From the NCBI GenBank assembly GCA_023055355.1, contig JALJCS010000001.1, forward strand, positions 97,263,381-97,327,380: 64,000 bases of DNA, read 5' to 3'. The position numbers and the translations under genes are program-made. Positions 12,001 to 26,905 of this stretch are shown here, piece after piece. A model generated the notes under the pieces. The model was not told where the DNA came from. It made no database searches and saw nothing but the letters and a program-made list of their open reading frames with translations. Within the stretch, counting starts at the first letter, position 1; each line of letters begins with the position of its first letter. This DNA comes from Agelaius tricolor. Taxonomy: Eukaryota > Chordata > Aves > Passeriformes > Icteridae.

Positions 12001-15000
12001 CATGGGATACTTCCGAGAGCTTTTGATGAAGAAATTCTAATCTCTGTCCAAAGTACTTCTGCCTGGTGCTTATAGCAATGAGTACTTTATATTTGATGTG
12101 GAGTGAGCTGGGCCCAGTAGACCTAGGCTAAGTGTATTTCATGGAAATCAGGAAAAAATCCCAGCTTACAGTAGTCTGGAAAATGTCACCTTCTGTAGTA
12201 AATCTGGAGCCCTTGGCTGCTGTTTATAATTATCTTTTTTCCTAAGACCTATGATGGCATGTGGGTGGACAGGTCAGTTTTTGACTGGTGAAACCATGTC
12301 CTCAAAGTCGAACTGGGCAGGGTCTAAACAGTTTTAGTTGTCCTTTCTAGAATAAGGTGGAGAGCCTGGTTTGTCTTTCTGCTGCTACAGCATTGGCTCA
12401 GTTAGCATTTTGTTAGGAAAGGTTCACCTTCCATGGAAAGGCTGCAGGGAAGGAACCAACCTGTTCAATGATTGTGAGATTCTTTAGAGTACTAAAAAGG
12501 ATGCAGCAATGATGAAGAAATATTTCCAGGAGTAGAGGTGTGGCTTGTAAGTTATTCCCAACTCTTTCTGCTTGAGAGTGTAGATGTGGTCAGGTGAAAA
12601 ATCATGCTTTTACTTTAATGCCTGTGGTTCTGGTATATTGTATTTTGTCATTTATTGTTTTGGGATTGAAACCTCAGAAATAATTTGTGTATTTTCTGTT
12701 CATTTGGAGGTGTCCTTGTGCATCTCTCCTTCAAAAACAAGTCTGCTTTCTGAAAATACCTGTTCAGTTAAAAGTCAGCCTGCATTCTTAAAAAAGCCAC
12801 TGAGAGGCCTGAAATTCCAACTGTTATATTTAAGATGTTTTACAAATGTTTCTGCATGACTCACCATAGCTTCTATTTTTTACCACACGCTGTTCGTTTT
12901 GGAGTGATTCTTATAGTTTCTAGTGCATTTGTGCTTCATCTTATTCCTGAATGCAAGTTATTGTAATATTGTGACTGATGCCTAGCAACTGCTGATTTCA
13001 CATTTTAAACTTCCAGAGGGAAAAAACCTTGGATAATACTGGCATTCCACCCTCACAGAGAGGTTTTAAAAACAGGATTAGCCCAAGCACTGGGAAGTGA
13101 AGATAGACAGCTAAGTTCCACTATCCCTAACTCTTCACAGAATTCCTGTGTTTCTGTGTCTCAGGCATTCTCTCTGCTCTTTCCATATGTTGAGTAGCTG
13201 GCCAAAGGCCATCACTTCCATGGTCCATGTTTGGAGATGTGTGCAAATTGGAGGAATTAGTGTTGGAGATCCACTCTGCTGTTGATTGTGCAGACTGCCC
13301 TGAATCCTTTGCAGGTGAGGGGTGAGCAGCATGAGGAGTACAAGAAGAGGAGTAAAAGTCTTCAGTATCTGTCTGAAAGTGAGCTTGCTGCATTCAAAAA
13401 CACACTGAGCTTTAGAGATTCCTGTCTAGGTTATTTCTGACACTTCTGTTTGTGTTTTGTTCAGACACCTAAACGGAGATATATTTGAAATTAAAATGCT
13501 CATATCTAAAACCACGGTCCCCCTCCCTGCCACCCCCAGGTTTCTGGTCATCAATGCCAGAATTCCTTGGCAATGTCTGCTGGATACTTAGAGCGTGCAA
13601 GTGTGGCACATTCCACTGTCTTGTCTGAGTGCAAGGAGAGGATTTGCAGACTGGGGCTCCTTAGAGGAAGCCACACTCTAAGGTGTGATGTGGATACAGC
13701 CTTGCAGTATGGAATTCAGAGTAGATCACAGCACTAATTGTTATTTCCAAGGGGTAAAGAAAGCCAACCCAAACCTCGGCAGCTTTGCAGTTAGTCCTAT
13801 TGCCCACTGAGCTGTGGGCCAGAATTCAATTTGCTGCAGCTGTTCCTGCACAAGAGTGCCCTGAATATGATGGTGGAGTTGAAGCTGGAAAGCAGGTATG
13901 AGAGGACAGAGCTCATCCTGCTCTCCCTAAGCTGAGTTAATCTTTGCAGGTAGCTCAGGATTCAAAGAGCCACAGAGTCAGACTGAAAGAATCTTCTTGT
14001 GTCCCTGTCCTTCCCTCTCAAAAGGTGTGTATGAAGGTGGCAGATATTCTAATGGCTTTTAACAGCCATTTCAGTAGCCTAAAAAAAGAATTCTTTGTTA
14101 TTAAAAATAGAACAGAAATACTTGCAGGCATTGCATGTCACACGGGCTTCAGTTTTCCTGTGATCATCTTTATAAAATATTTTGAGGGGAACTCAAAAAT
14201 GCATTATAGAAGAGGTAAATTTAAATTTAAAAATAAATTTACTATTTATTCCAGCTTTGACTAGGGAAGGGTTAGTGTTCCTTCAATAACACTTGCATAA
14301 GTGTCCTAATTTTAATACACTGTATTAAGCTAACTTATGTGTATTTTTAAATAGATATATTTGTGCAAAAGATTTAAAAGTAGTATAAGTGAATCTCTTT
14401 ACCTTTGAAAACATGAAAATCTTTTGTTGTATCTCTTGGAGCTGGTTGGAAAAATGAGATTTTTTTAAATAGTCTTAAAAATAACATTCAGTAGTCTAGA
14501 CAGAATTAAATATTAGCTGGCAGTCATTAGTTATTTTCTTCAGAATAAAAAGTGATCCAAATATGAGTTAGCACTGCATTAAATACCTTTCTAGTATATA
14601 AATGATTTAGGAGTACATGACAGATTTTAAATGCACACTGACATTTTTCTTCCACCTAGACATGTAATACCTATGCTAAAGAGGTTGGATTAGAAAAGGC
14701 TGGCAGAGAATGAAATAGCTTAAAAACGAGAGGAAACAGTGACCAAAAAGAGAAAAAAAAAAGGCTATTTGAAACAGGTTTTTGCTTGGTTACCAAGTAG
14801 TCTCTGTTTCTGCACTGGCAGCAGCAGTTTTACCTGTGAAACTGATACTGTTGCTGGGAAATTAATTACATGGGGTCAGCAGCTCTTCAGAGGTACAGTG
14901 AACACAACCCAGTAGAATGATAGGGAGTAGAATGAGGCAACCAGTAAATAGAAGGGCCCAGAAGTAAAATGAGTAGCAAATGTTTTGGAAGTTGGCCCAG

Positions 15001-18000
15001 TCCACAGAAATTGGCTGCAAACTGCTTTAGTTAAATTTGGTACAGTTTTCTTCTGCAGGGAAGCAATATTGACATTTGTGCCCAAGGATGCTGGTATAAT
15101 TTAGAAACATTAGTCATGTACCTTATATATAAAATGTTGCTGGAGAAAAGGGTGAATTAAGCTATCCTCCCTCTGCAATGTAGATTGTGTACAGATCAGC
15201 AGAGGATGTTTAAAGCAGATGCTTGGAAAGAAAGCTTTCTAGCAGGGAGGATGGTGAAGCAGATCACCTGTGAGAGCTGCAGAGGGGGCTACATCAAGGA
15301 ATTAAATTTTTTTATTTGTAGATCCCTTCTGCAAGCATTCCCATGGAGAACACCCTTCACAGTCAAATTTGCCAACAACAAACTTGCCTTTTGAAGTTCC
15401 TAACCCCTAAGCATCCCAGTCCCTGAACACAAAAGCCACTGGCACAGGTTTTCTATGCCTTGGTGCCTCCTTTGAAATGATGGTAAGTGGGGGCAGGAGC
15501 TCTGTCCAAAGCCCCAATAAACAGGCACAGCATCAGGCTGAGCTGTCTGGCTGAGCCATAGGGCTCTTACATAAGTTTAGTTGAAGCAGAATTTGTCTTT
15601 AAATGGCCTATGAGTGATGCAGAGAACTGTGTGAGAACTGACAGGGAACCTGGCTGTGCTTCTGCTTTCACCCAGGAATTGTTGTAGCGAAGGAGCTCTA
15701 GAGCCTGTCTTTGGTAGTAATAAATCAGAATTTGGCACAGAAATCTGCTGGAGTATCACTGGGATGGGCAGGGGTGTGGGGTAGGATGGTGAGCATGGAT
15801 GTGAACCTGTAGCCTGACCAGGAGAGATCACAAATCACACAGGGGTCGAAATGACAGGGGGAAAAAAGTTTACGAGGTGTGGCAGCAGGTTTGCCCTTGC
15901 AGAGGGCTGTGAATCCCAAACAGAAACACATTGACATCATGCTGCAAAACAGCAGGATGGTTGTTCCAGTCTGGAAGCATTTTCACTGTAGGAAGTACAG
16001 CCATGTTTCCTTTTCTCTGTCATTTACCTTCATTCCCCTTGGGCTTTTATATTTTGTTACTGGCTTGGTACCTTCCCTATCCATCAGTCCAGTGCATCCC
16101 ATTACGCAGCTTTTCTTGATTGACTAATGAGATGCTAAATTTAGCAATGCTTTTATCACTGCCTTTTATTGCTCAGCTCAATTTCCTGCATTTCTCTTGC
16201 TATTCTTCAGTGATTACTCTGTTGTTACTGTATTTACTGCTGTATGCCCATCACCTCACTGGCATTTCTTTGGTCAGTTGTTACTCATCTCTCCGGTCAT
16301 TTCCTTGCCCACTTCTTCCCAGTTCTCCTCCCCCTCCTACTTCATTCAGGTTTGCTCTACCATCTTCCCCATCCAGTACATCACTCTCCTCCTATGCCCA
16401 AGACCCCCTTTCAAAAAGTGAACAGAGGACAAAAAAGCACTTCTCCCCTGAGAGAGCTGTCCAAGTGGGGCAGGATGAATCCTGCCAGTGGGCTCCTCTC
16501 TGCTCGTCAGCTACACAAGTCTAACTAGGACAGAGCAGCTGCTTGACTTGCAGAGAGTGAAGTGTAAGAAAGATGAATACCATTCCTGTAAGCTACCAGG
16601 ACTTTCAATGCTGAGTGTTAACACAGCTTGTGCTACTGCTGTCATTACAATGACAGATAGAACAGTCATTTAGGAAGCTGTAAGTCCTAGGATTTTTGGC
16701 AGTTGTTTAACCCACGGCACTGAAGTTATTCAGATTTAATATGTTTTTGAATCACTTTTTTGTGTCCTGATGATTAGCAGCATAAAATTCCAGGTGCAAG
16801 CTGGCCTTTTAATCCAAATAATAGCTTTTTCCCCATCATACATAAATACAGCCTTCACATATCAGTATGTTAACTGCAGTAATGCTATTCTCAGAAGATT
16901 AAACGAAATATTCCTACTTTCATCTGCCTAGCATATCCCAAGGCTGTGAGGTATTTCAGAATTAGCATAAATACTGGTCTAGATGTGCTCTTTCAGCTTT
17001 TACTTAAAGGAATTGCTGTATTCTTGACACCTGCTTATTTTATTCCTCAAGAACGTAACCTGTAAGAATAAAGTCACCCAAGGACAGAAGTAGGAGCTCT
17101 GTAAGGGGTGACTTGCATCTGACATGTGGTGGCTTTACTGACATAACTCATAGACACTGAGATTGACCCAAGATTATTAGTTTAAAACTTGTTGGGTCAT
17201 TTCATGCTGGTTTTATGAGGTCAGTGAGATACTCTTCATTGACAAGGTTTTCCAAAACACTGTGTATCATGGAGTATTAATGTAAATCCATCTGGTTCTG
17301 CCAGCATAGATGCTTAGGCCACTATTGACCCAGTTCAGAAGTCCTGTGTAACCTGGCTCATTTTGCAGTACAGCTGCCCAAACTTTTACTGTGCCCACAG
17401 GCAGGGCAGGGGTGCACTGTGCTCTGGCCACTCTCCTGCAGTCAGAGAATGCCTGCCCTTGTCTTGTGGCATTCTGAGTTTAGGTACAGACAGTTGGCAC
17501 AGGATAGCCAAATTACTGCAATTCTGAACACTAATAATTTGTTCAGGTATCCACACCCTCCAGGAGGTGTTAATGGCACCATGTGTGTTTATCCTGTGGT
17601 ATTTACTGGTGTAGCACAGTTGGGTGAATGGTGCTGTGTAGACATGCCCAACAAGATGATTCTCTGTGTCCATGTCTGGTATGTTTGGATGTTAATATAA
17701 ATGTGCTGTTAGCAAAACAAGCAAAAGAGATGTGCCATTAAAACCAGGGCTAAAAGATCTTCATGAGTTGAAGTTTTGGTTGATGTCCATACCCAAATAG
17801 TTAATTGCTAACTTTGCATTTCCTACACAGAGGAGTGGGAGAGATTGGAAAGTTAAACATAAGCAGGGAGAACAGTTGCAGGTAAATACATTTATCAATA
17901 ACCTTAGAAAGATTCATGGCAGCCTCTCACTGGCAATTAACCAGGCAATGCCTTGGAGACAATCCTTACCAGAATTCCCTATGTTGCCAGCTGAATACAT

Positions 18001-20030
18001 ACCCTGCTCTTATGCACTATGGGCTGCTGCCACTGAGTAAGGTGTTCTAGCTTGCTGCAACAGTTCTTAGGGTGAAAGAGAGGAATTTTGGATAAACAAA
18101 TCTGAAGATAAACATATAATTGGAGGGAGAGAAGGTGCATGTCTCTCTTCTGTGTGTGCTTACATTTTTGTGGATTTTTAAAGATGTATTTTACACTTTA
18201 TGTGAAAGTTCTAAGAATCTGCTAATGTTTTTAGCTTAGAAATGTGAACCATGCTGACGTGATGTCTTTGTTTTTTTCTGGTGTGACTCCTGTGAGTTTT
18301 GATGATATGCATGATAAATCTTTCACCTTGGCAGAGAGAGAGGGAAGTGTTTAATATTTAACCAAGGTTGTCTTTTACTTCAGCATCCATCGATAGGGGA
18401 CTGCAGTTACAGATATGTAAAAATGTGTTTGTTTTTGCTGAGAAGAGTGCTTGGAAGGAAAAAGGGATAACCTTTCCCAAAGGAGTAAGTTTCAATTACA
18501 ACAAAAGATGAGACTGTTTTTAGAATAGATCAAATTAAGCCCACATTACACTGCAATAGTTTAATACTTGTTTCAATAGAACCACATTTAGAGCACAGTG
18601 TTAAAACAGTGGCTTTTGAACCAGCGTGGTTAAGTTGTGCAAGTCGCCATGTCGGTGCCCTCGCTTGCTCGAGCTCTCACGCCAGACAGTCTGATTTTCC
18701 CACAGGGAGCAGTGTGTCAGGGTTTGTGCCATATTATCTCCTGTTTGCTGGAGAAAATGGACCACTGAACCAGTTACCTGAAGTCACTGAATCAGACTCA
18801 TAATCTTTACTGTTAGAAAAGACCTCCAAGATCGAGTCCAGCCTTTGCCTGAATACCCCATCAATTAAACCATAGCACTGTGTCATATCCAGTTTATTGA
18901 ACACTTCCAGGGATGGTCACTTCATCACTTCTCTGGGCAGCCCATTCCAATGCCTGACAACCCTTTCAGTAAAGAATTTTTTGCTGATGCCAATCTGAAC
19001 CTTCTCTTGCACAGCCTGAGGCTCTTTCCTAATGTTACCTGGGAGCAGAGGCTGACCCCCACCTGGCTCCACCCTGCTTTCAGACAGTTGTGGAGTGATA
19101 AGGTCCCCCTGAGCCTGCTTTCCTCCAGGCTAAGCACCCCCAGCTCCCTCAGCTGCTCCTTCTAGGACTCACTTTCTACACCCTTCCCCAGTTTTGCTGC
19201 CCTTCTCTGGACATGCCCCAGCACTTTAATGCCCTTCTTGAAGTGACTCCCAGTCATGGACACTTCTTGCTACAGTCAGTTTTTCATACCTATGGCTTCT
19301 TCTATGCAAGATAAGGATCACACTTCCAGTTTTGCATTTAGTTAATTTACATCACTAGGAAAAACTGCTGCTGGTGGTAATAAGCATCCTGCCTGGCTTG
19401 CTTTTTGTCTTTTTCAGAAATTTAGCAGAGCTTTTAAAGGGAAAATACAGAAGTTAAAAAAACCTTAGCAATCTTTTTTCATGAATCCTTAATAGATCTG
19501 AGCTGCATCTCAGGTCTGCTGCAGTAGGAAATAGTTGTGTGTCATCATTTCCTCTATTCAATGCATTTTTAACAAGTCCCAAACTAATTGTACTTGTCCT
19601 AGTGAAGTGTGTATTAATCATTATTATTATATTTTCTCTCACTGGGTATTATTATTATATTTTCTACAGTATCTCCGCTATCTATAGACATAAGCCCACT
19701 GCCAGAATGCTGCAGTCTTGCAGATAAAAAATATCTACTACGCCTTTGAAAACCCAAACAAACAAGAACAAAACCCCCTGTTTTTTCACAGCTTTAAAAA
19801 CTCTTGGTGTAAAAGATATCATGAATAGGGTATTTAAAGTAGAATTGAGATGCCTATGGACTACAGAGCTAGAGATTTCCCAGAAAATGGGGGGGCACAC
19901 GCAGCTCTTGGGCCGCAGTGTGTAAGCCAGAATTGCCTTTGAATTCCCAGTGGTGCTGAGTGCTGTGGGTGTGCAGAGCCCTGGCAGGGGCGCCGTGGGG
20001 CGGGCAGTGATGCTGTGCTGCCTCTTGCAG
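9037..20030 (+). other. B3GAT2: B3GAT2 intron 1 (10,994 bp)
   Basis: It runs from donor GTGCGT to acceptor cctcttgcag. The first 300 bp are still CpG-rich; the rest is average vertebrate intron. Apart from the CR1 fragment near its 3' end I recognise no gene or element. Several open frames of 60-140 codons show no family motif and are taken as chance. Confidence 0.9.
18793..19260 (-). mobile_element. CR1 LINE 3' fragment, reverse orientation
   Basis: The plus-strand text carries the reverse complement of a CR1 3' region: a segment like 'gaaaagacctccaagatcgagtcc', then 'ttccaatgcctgacaaccctttc' and 'ctctggacatgccccagcac'. This is the usual 5'-truncated avian form. It sits inside B3GAT2 intron 1, antisense to the gene. 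It is diverged, and no intact reverse transcriptase frame remains. Confidence 0.85.
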
Positions 20031-20175
20031 ATGCGGACGACGCGCAAGGTGTCCGTGTGGCCCGTGGGGCTGGTGGGCGGCCGGCGCTACGAGCGCCCCG
20101 TGGTGGAGAACGGCAAAGTGGTCGGCTGGTACACGGGCTGGAGAGCTGACAGGCCCTTTGCCATCGACATGGCAG
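20031..20175 (+). CDS. B3GAT2: B3GAT2 exon 2
   Basis: Coding exon 2 (codons 181-228 plus the first base of 229) follows acceptor cctcttgcag and ends at donor GTGAGG. The peptide begins [21 protein letters not shown] and ends [22 protein letters not shown] lines the catalytic cleft, and the Arg218/Asp220 region (WRADRPF) matches the segment that contacts UDP-glucuronate in GlcAT-I structures. The exon is GC-rich like exon 1. The last Gly codon is split with exon 3 (G then GA), confirming the junction. Confidence 0.96.
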
Positions 20176-23100
20176 GTGAGGCTCGCTCACGGTACGTCAA
20201 TGCTTCCGTTTCGCAATTTAAGCAGCTTCTTAAACTTCTGAAGTGCTGGCAGAGTGTGCAGCCCTTTGGCACTAACTATCCTGGAAGTCTAAGCTTGTAT
20301 ATCTTGTCTAATTAATTTGCTGCTTGGTGGTATCTGAACTTACTTTAATTTGTTTTTATTTTTATGTGGCAACTTGGCTTTTATGTTGTATAAATTGTCT
20401 GTCTGAAACAAGTTAATTGTATATTAATTCTTCCTAGCGATTCTTGCAAGGAGTCCCTGCCTGTCATTTTGTCATCAATCTAAACCAGGCAGCATAAATG
20501 CAGACCTTCTTAGACCTCATATTGTAAAATGCTACTTTATTCATGTTGCATTGGTTATTTGGAATGACAGTGATAACTGTAGATGGATATAGTTTGAAAC
20601 ACTGGGCTTAGGGGAAAAATCACTGACAGCTGTTGCCTGGTAGAAGAAGGCAGAAAAGCTTCAAAATGAATCTAATCAATCTTCTGCAGTGAAGTTTGCA
20701 CACCACACAGCTCTGTCTTGCTGACAGTCCATGCTTAGACTATCTTTTGTATACACTCACAACTGCCACATGAATCACCACAGGTCACAGGTCCAATTTC
20801 TGATACAACAGAAGCTAGTTTCCCAGCAAATGATATGGTATTTGCACTTAGACATCTTCTGTACTCAGGAGGGAAAAGTAGGAATACAAGGGTGTGGAGA
20901 GATAGAATGTAAGAGAATAGTGCAGAAGGTAATCTCACACCTGAGGAGTTGCAGCTGTACTGACCACCAAAGATTAGGAACAGGCCTGCCCTTACTAGGC
21001 CACAGCTGTGTCCAGCAATGATGAGTGCTATAGAAGAGTGGGTTAGATGGGTGAGAAGAGACATGGAGGTTGTTGGTTGTGCTGTGAAGAGAGCTGGAGT
21101 TTGTTGACTGCTATGAGGGAGTCAGTGCTGCAAGGAGATGCCCATGAGAAATCACTGAGAAGGTACTGGAGAGTCACACTAAGGTGACAACACAAGGGCA
21201 AGAATAGGGTACAAATAGCCACTTTTTTTTATCCTGATACCCAATGTTTTGAGAGAGGGAAAAGGACAGTGTACAGTTCTTTCTCATCTTAACAGAGAAA
21301 TGTTGTATTAATTGAAATTATTGATAAAAAATATGTACAGTACTTACAGGCCAACTGGCCAACTGGTTAAAAAGAGTAAAAAAAGTAAATAAAGCAGCAC
21401 TAATGGTTCTTATCACCTCAAAGACAAAAAGGTTATCAGGTGAATTTTTCTGCACTGTAGAGGCATTTCAATTCAATAGTATGACCTGGCATAAAAATAA
21501 GTATTTGGGTGTTCACATAAAGGCATTCCTGAGGGGCGAAGCAGGTACTCAATGCCCAAAACCATGCAGTGTGTCAGGGGCTGCAGCTGTGCAGTTGAAC
21601 AGTCCCTGTGGATTTACAGATACACATTGATACTGGACTCCAGAAGGGATTACTGATGGCATTATAAAGTGAGAGCATGGTCCATAATTCATCAGCTGCA
21701 GGCAGAAAGCCATTACAAAACATCAGCCAAGGGACTCTAACCCAGACATGAAGATATACATGGGAAGTTCTTAAGCTGTTTACCTTGCAGATGCTGGCTA
21801 AATCACTGGCATGAGGGAAAAGCAGGTCCATTAGGAGCATTCCCTGCTTGTGTTTTAACCAAAGTCATGTAAGGGAGGGTCACAGAGACAAAAAAACCCC
21901 AAAACTTTCAGAGTACAGGAAATTAATGCACAACCACAAATAAAGAGTTATTATTTTGCATGAGAACTTTTATTAGTCTTCAAAAATACTGAAGGAATTG
22001 AATTTCATTTTTAATTTCAGCAAGGAGAGAAATGGATGCAGTTTAGACTGCTAAAAAATGATGTGAATTTGCATCTGCATTCCCCTGAAGAATAGTGTCA
22101 GGGCATAAACAGAACAGAACTGCAAATCCAGAACTCCATAGGTGTCTGAGCAGGTGCAGGCTACAGGATGTGTGTCAACATGCAGTTTCCTACCCTTGCC
22201 CTTCTCTCCTGACTTCCCAGCACACGTCCAGGGACTTGCTACCAAGCCTAAGTCCATGCTTAGTCAGTTCCTAGCATTTTTCCATATACAAGGAACCTTG
22301 GTTATACCCAATGCTGCACATAAGGAAGATCAAGGATCTCTGTTAAAAATACTGCCATGCAAACAAGATGGTGCATACAGTAATACTGATATGGAGATGT
22401 ATCCGCTGTCTACAGTTAATGTTCTGTGCTTGTGCCCCAGTGCACTGGTAAGGAGGCTCAATTTGGTTTAGTGAACCATCTTTCACAGTGATTTATACAA
22501 GAATTTGATCATGAGGCTGGGTATGAACAGTGATGGCTTAAAAGGTTTGGGATCACCAATTTAACTTGTGGCTGTTCAGAGGAAGCACATCCTTGACTTT
22601 AAGCACATAAAATTCTTATTCCAGACAGCAAAATACAAGGCCAAATTCAGGTCCTGCTGATTTCATTGGGCTCATTCAGTGACCCTAGCTGGCCAACCTC
22701 CCCAGATTCTTTGAAACACACTTGCTCATGGCAATCACATTAGGTCAGTTCATTAAACATTGGTTATTTATTTTGAGAAATTTGTGGCTGATACTGCTGT
22801 TCTCCAATGCTAAACTGGATTCAGAAAGCAAAGTACCCATTTCCTGTGTTGCTTCTTACCTGGCAACCAACACACCATAGAAATTAGATCTGGTATTTCC
22901 AAAGTTCTGCTTCAGTTTTTAATCAAGGGGGATTCTAGAGTTTGACACAGACTTGCTTACCTTGGGGAAGAAAAGTGAGAGAGAAGGTGGAAAGCAAAAA
23001 CTGTGTTATTTAGTATGGATCTGAATTCAAGTCTTCTATATTAAATGTTGTTTTATTTCTGGCCTGTTCCTTACTGCCAGAATTTTGGATCACTCAAGAA

Positions 23101-26100
23101 AAATGTTAGATTGTGATTTTCCTAATGTGAAAGCTGATCAAGAAGGCAGATGCTTGCTTTGCATTAGCATTCCAGGAGCTACTTCAGTCATAGAGATTAG
23201 TATGTGACTGTAAATCACTGGGCCAGCAGATTTTGGACTTTGGGTTCCAGAGCTCATCCACTGTGCCCTAGGCACCTTTGCTAGGGCCTGAGCAACCACC
23301 TTTTTTTATTGTATTTTATTAATATTTTGCGGTAGTCATAAGATCTTCAGTACATCTCAAGTTGCTTAGGGTTCCCTGAGCAAAATGCCAGTGTATTCAT
23401 GGCACTGCAAAACATGGCATATTTTGATTGAATCTGAAAGAGCCACTGCTGGAAGTCACAAACAAAAAAGTTTTAAGTGGTATGGCAGCCAGCACTCAAA
23501 ACCCCCCACCAAAACCAAACCAAAACACCAACCTCCCCTCCCATCCAAGGATAAATACTGTTTTAAACATTGAGCTTATAATCAAGTGCCTCTTTCATGG
23601 TGAATTAATCAGCAGATGCCTTTGATCCTAACTACAAAACCTCCTGGTTAGACATCTCTGCCTTACTGCAAGCCAAAAAGTACACCACAGGGAGAACAGA
23701 ACTTGAAAGCCACAGAGCCCAAGCCAAAGGTGGGACCTTCATCTATGTGGAAACCAGCACATCTGTTCCAACATCAGCACTGAGCATTAGCATTTATACA
23801 CTCCAGAAATGATAAACACTCAAGTTTCTCGCTTGCCTTCAGCTACTGTCCTACCTAGAACATCCAGGAAGCAATGGCATGACCCATGGCAACAAAATCT
23901 TTAAACCCTGGCTCAAGTTTAATTTGAATGATGAAGAAAAATAGTTCTGCCTTTTAACAGAAGCCATTGGTCTAATACAAGTCAAGGTGTGAATTAACAG
24001 AAACAGCTTACATTGAAAGAAGAACAGATGTAATATCTGCTGTCTCCCAGGTATCTTGTCCTCCAACAAATTAATTCCTATCTAGGTGGCTCTTCAGCCA
24101 ATTAGATTTAATTTATAACCTTGCATTAAACACCAAAAACCCCCGAAACACCTCTTCACACTCCAGCTATGAAATTGTCTTGTGGCATTTCATGTGAAGT
24201 TAAGCCCAGTATGACCTTGTAGGAATAATGACTAAGTAAAATAACTGTATGCATGTAAGCACTGTTCAGTTATGCTACACTGGAGACAGTAATCCCAGAT
24301 AAATCCCGTTAAGTGACAGAATTCAAAACAACAGTGTCTTTTCATCTATTAGCACAGGATCATTATCTACTGAGAGAAATAATTAGTGTCAGTCTGGTCA
24401 AAACTTGAGTTGTCTCTTCTATTTCTGATACCAAAATGACACATCTGATAAAGTCAACTTAAAGTTGTCACCAGAAAGTGGTTTGCTCTCAAATCCATCT
24501 CACAAAATGTCTTACATGTGAAAATAAAGCTGTTATAAAGCAGAGCTGAAGAACTAGAGAGCCAAGAAATAAGTCTCCTTGGATTATTTTACCTCCTAGA
24601 GTTGCTGCATTATTGGATTCTTTTAACAGGGCATGGGCCCTGACCAAGGAAACAAACCTTAGGCCAGTCAGTGCACAGTAGCCCACATCCTTGCCACCTG
24701 CAACACTCAGTTTATAATTTAACTTTTATTTGATGGCACCAATATTTTTCACAGCACCCTCAAAATGACAATTTGCAATAGCATGGTAGCAAGGGCATGT
24801 GTCACATGCAGGGGCCATGGCCCACTTGAAGATCTGTATGTAGGAAAAATCCACCCTCAGAACTCAATGCAATTTTCTCAGCAGAGGAGCAAGCCCAGCA
24901 ACAAGAGAAATTGATGTATGGATAAGTATAGGCTATGGGTCCTGGGACACTGGCCCCACTGACACTGTAAAGATAAACAGCAGAAAATCTGCATCTCTTC
25001 TGCTTAGAGTGAGATTATTTCTGTGCACTAAAATCTAGGACGCTAATTTTGGTGTTTACTTCATTTTCTTCTTTATGCATGGGTAGCTTGAATCTTATAT
25101 TTAAAAAGAAAGAGCAGCTCACACAGCTGATCAGGGTTCAAAAATGCCTTCCCATTATCTTTTTTTTTTTGAGACCAAAATTATTAAAGGCTAGTTGCAT
25201 CCAAAATTTATTGTATGTTTTATGTGAGGAAAAAAGGCCAACAAAACCTAACCAAACCCACTAAACTGAAGCAGACTGTTTTGTTCATCAGTACTAAGTC
25301 TCTGGTCCCCTTTCAAAGTGCAGCAAGTACATACTGTCTGTACCTGAGGGAGTTTAAACTCTCACCCTCAGCTCTTCCCAACGATTACATTTGGCTACCA
25401 AGAGCACTGGGATAGAGCCCACCTTGTGCTCCATAGTGGCCAGGCTACAAGGAGTGAAAAGCAAGACTGCCCTGCAGGGTGTGGATCCATGCAGACCCTG
25501 TCCATGCAGACACCTATTCTCTACCCCAGGCAGGACAGGATGTATAAAGCTACATCAAAGATATAGTGTATAAGTGTCTTCTGTGTCCATCAGTGAACTG
25601 GGACCTGTTTACATCCAATCCATAGACTTCATCAGGGTCCAAATCCTTACTGAAAACAAAACAAACTTCCTGATGTCTCCTTTTGCTTCCTACAAGCAAG
25701 ACCATGATAAAGTGGTTTCAGTGTGCCTTTCTTTACATGATGATGTAGTAATTACTTCCTTAAATTTTCTTCTTCAAAAGGCTCCCATAAAAGTCACAGA
25801 TACTTTCAAGGAAAACACAGTAGCAAGACATTTCTATTAAAAGAGGGTCAGAATTACATTAAGTTATAGAAAGTTATATTTTAAACTCCTAAAATTTTAA
25901 TAGTGGCTTTAGAATTAAATGTTCTTGGAGCTTTCCAGAACTGATGTCAAAAGTGTTACTATTTGTGTCATAAAGGGACAGCTAGAACCACTCTGAAATG
26001 ATGAAGAAAGGATTTCTTTGGTAGGCTTGGCAATCAGACAAAAGCAGTTAGTTACAAATGTAATTTTTCTTTACAAATCTATCAGTTGAGTTTTTTAGTC

Positions 26101-26905
26101 ATAGTTAAAGAAGCATACATATGACTGAGCATTGCTGAAGGAAAATGGGAGAGTTCTATAAAATAATGGTAAATTAGAGATTCATGGGAGCTTCTTCAGA
26201 GAGGGTGAGTTTGTTCAAAGCAGTGATTTCTCAGTTTGCAGTCTCCCTTCAAGGAACCTGGTGCATGTTAGTAGAGAAAAGCACTGCAGAGAGGTGTATA
26301 CACTGAATAAATCCTTTGAGCCATGCTGTGCCATGCTGAGACCTGCTGAGACTGCCTGGCAGACCCCTGGTGCTGAAAGTCATTCTCAACGCAGAGCATT
26401 AGTATGACTTGTCTTTCCTCAGCAAGGCTGTTAAAAATCTACAGGCTAAAGCTATCTAAATATCACAGTTGTAACATGTTTTAACCTTTTTTCCTGACTC
26501 TCACCTTGAAGTGTAGAATGGTTTGTACAGTATAAATTTCATACATTTTATTTTACTTATAATTGAGTTTTATTTCTTAATTAAAAGTAGAAAGGAAGAA
26601 TAACCCAAGATTTTAGCAATACCTGACTTTTCAGGCAAGAAAGCATATATTACGTACATGATGGGAAAATAAGATTTACATGTTGAAAATATGGTGCAAT
26701 TAAAAATAATCTGATCATATCTTAAGGGTAAACCAAAACAAAACAATATAATGTAGGATGTACAAACCTACCAAATATTATCTATCCACATAATCAAATT
26801 TACACATTTTTAAAAAGAACATGGGAGATTTCTAGGCATAACTGCACAAAAATGTAAGGCCTAAAGGTTTTTCTCAACCTTTTTCCCTGTCTCCCTCTCT
26901 CCAAG
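20176..26905 (+). other. B3GAT2: B3GAT2 intron 2 (6,730 bp)
   Basis: It runs from donor GTGAGG to acceptor ctctctccaag. It is mostly AT-rich unique sequence. One stretch near 20.9-21.2 kb looks like a diverged LTR and is listed separately. Short CCAAA-type simple repeats occur near 23.5 and 25.2 kb. No coding segment is recognised. Confidence 0.9.
20900..21200 (+). mobile_element. Possible diverged avian LTR fragment
   Basis: The stretch includes 'aggaacaggcctgcccttac', 'ggccacagctgtgtcc' and a TATA-like 'gtgctatagaagagtggg', in an order resembling an avian retroviral LTR as I remember it. Edges are unclear and no TG...CA ends or target duplication were identified. It may instead be unique intronic sequence. 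Confidence 0.3.
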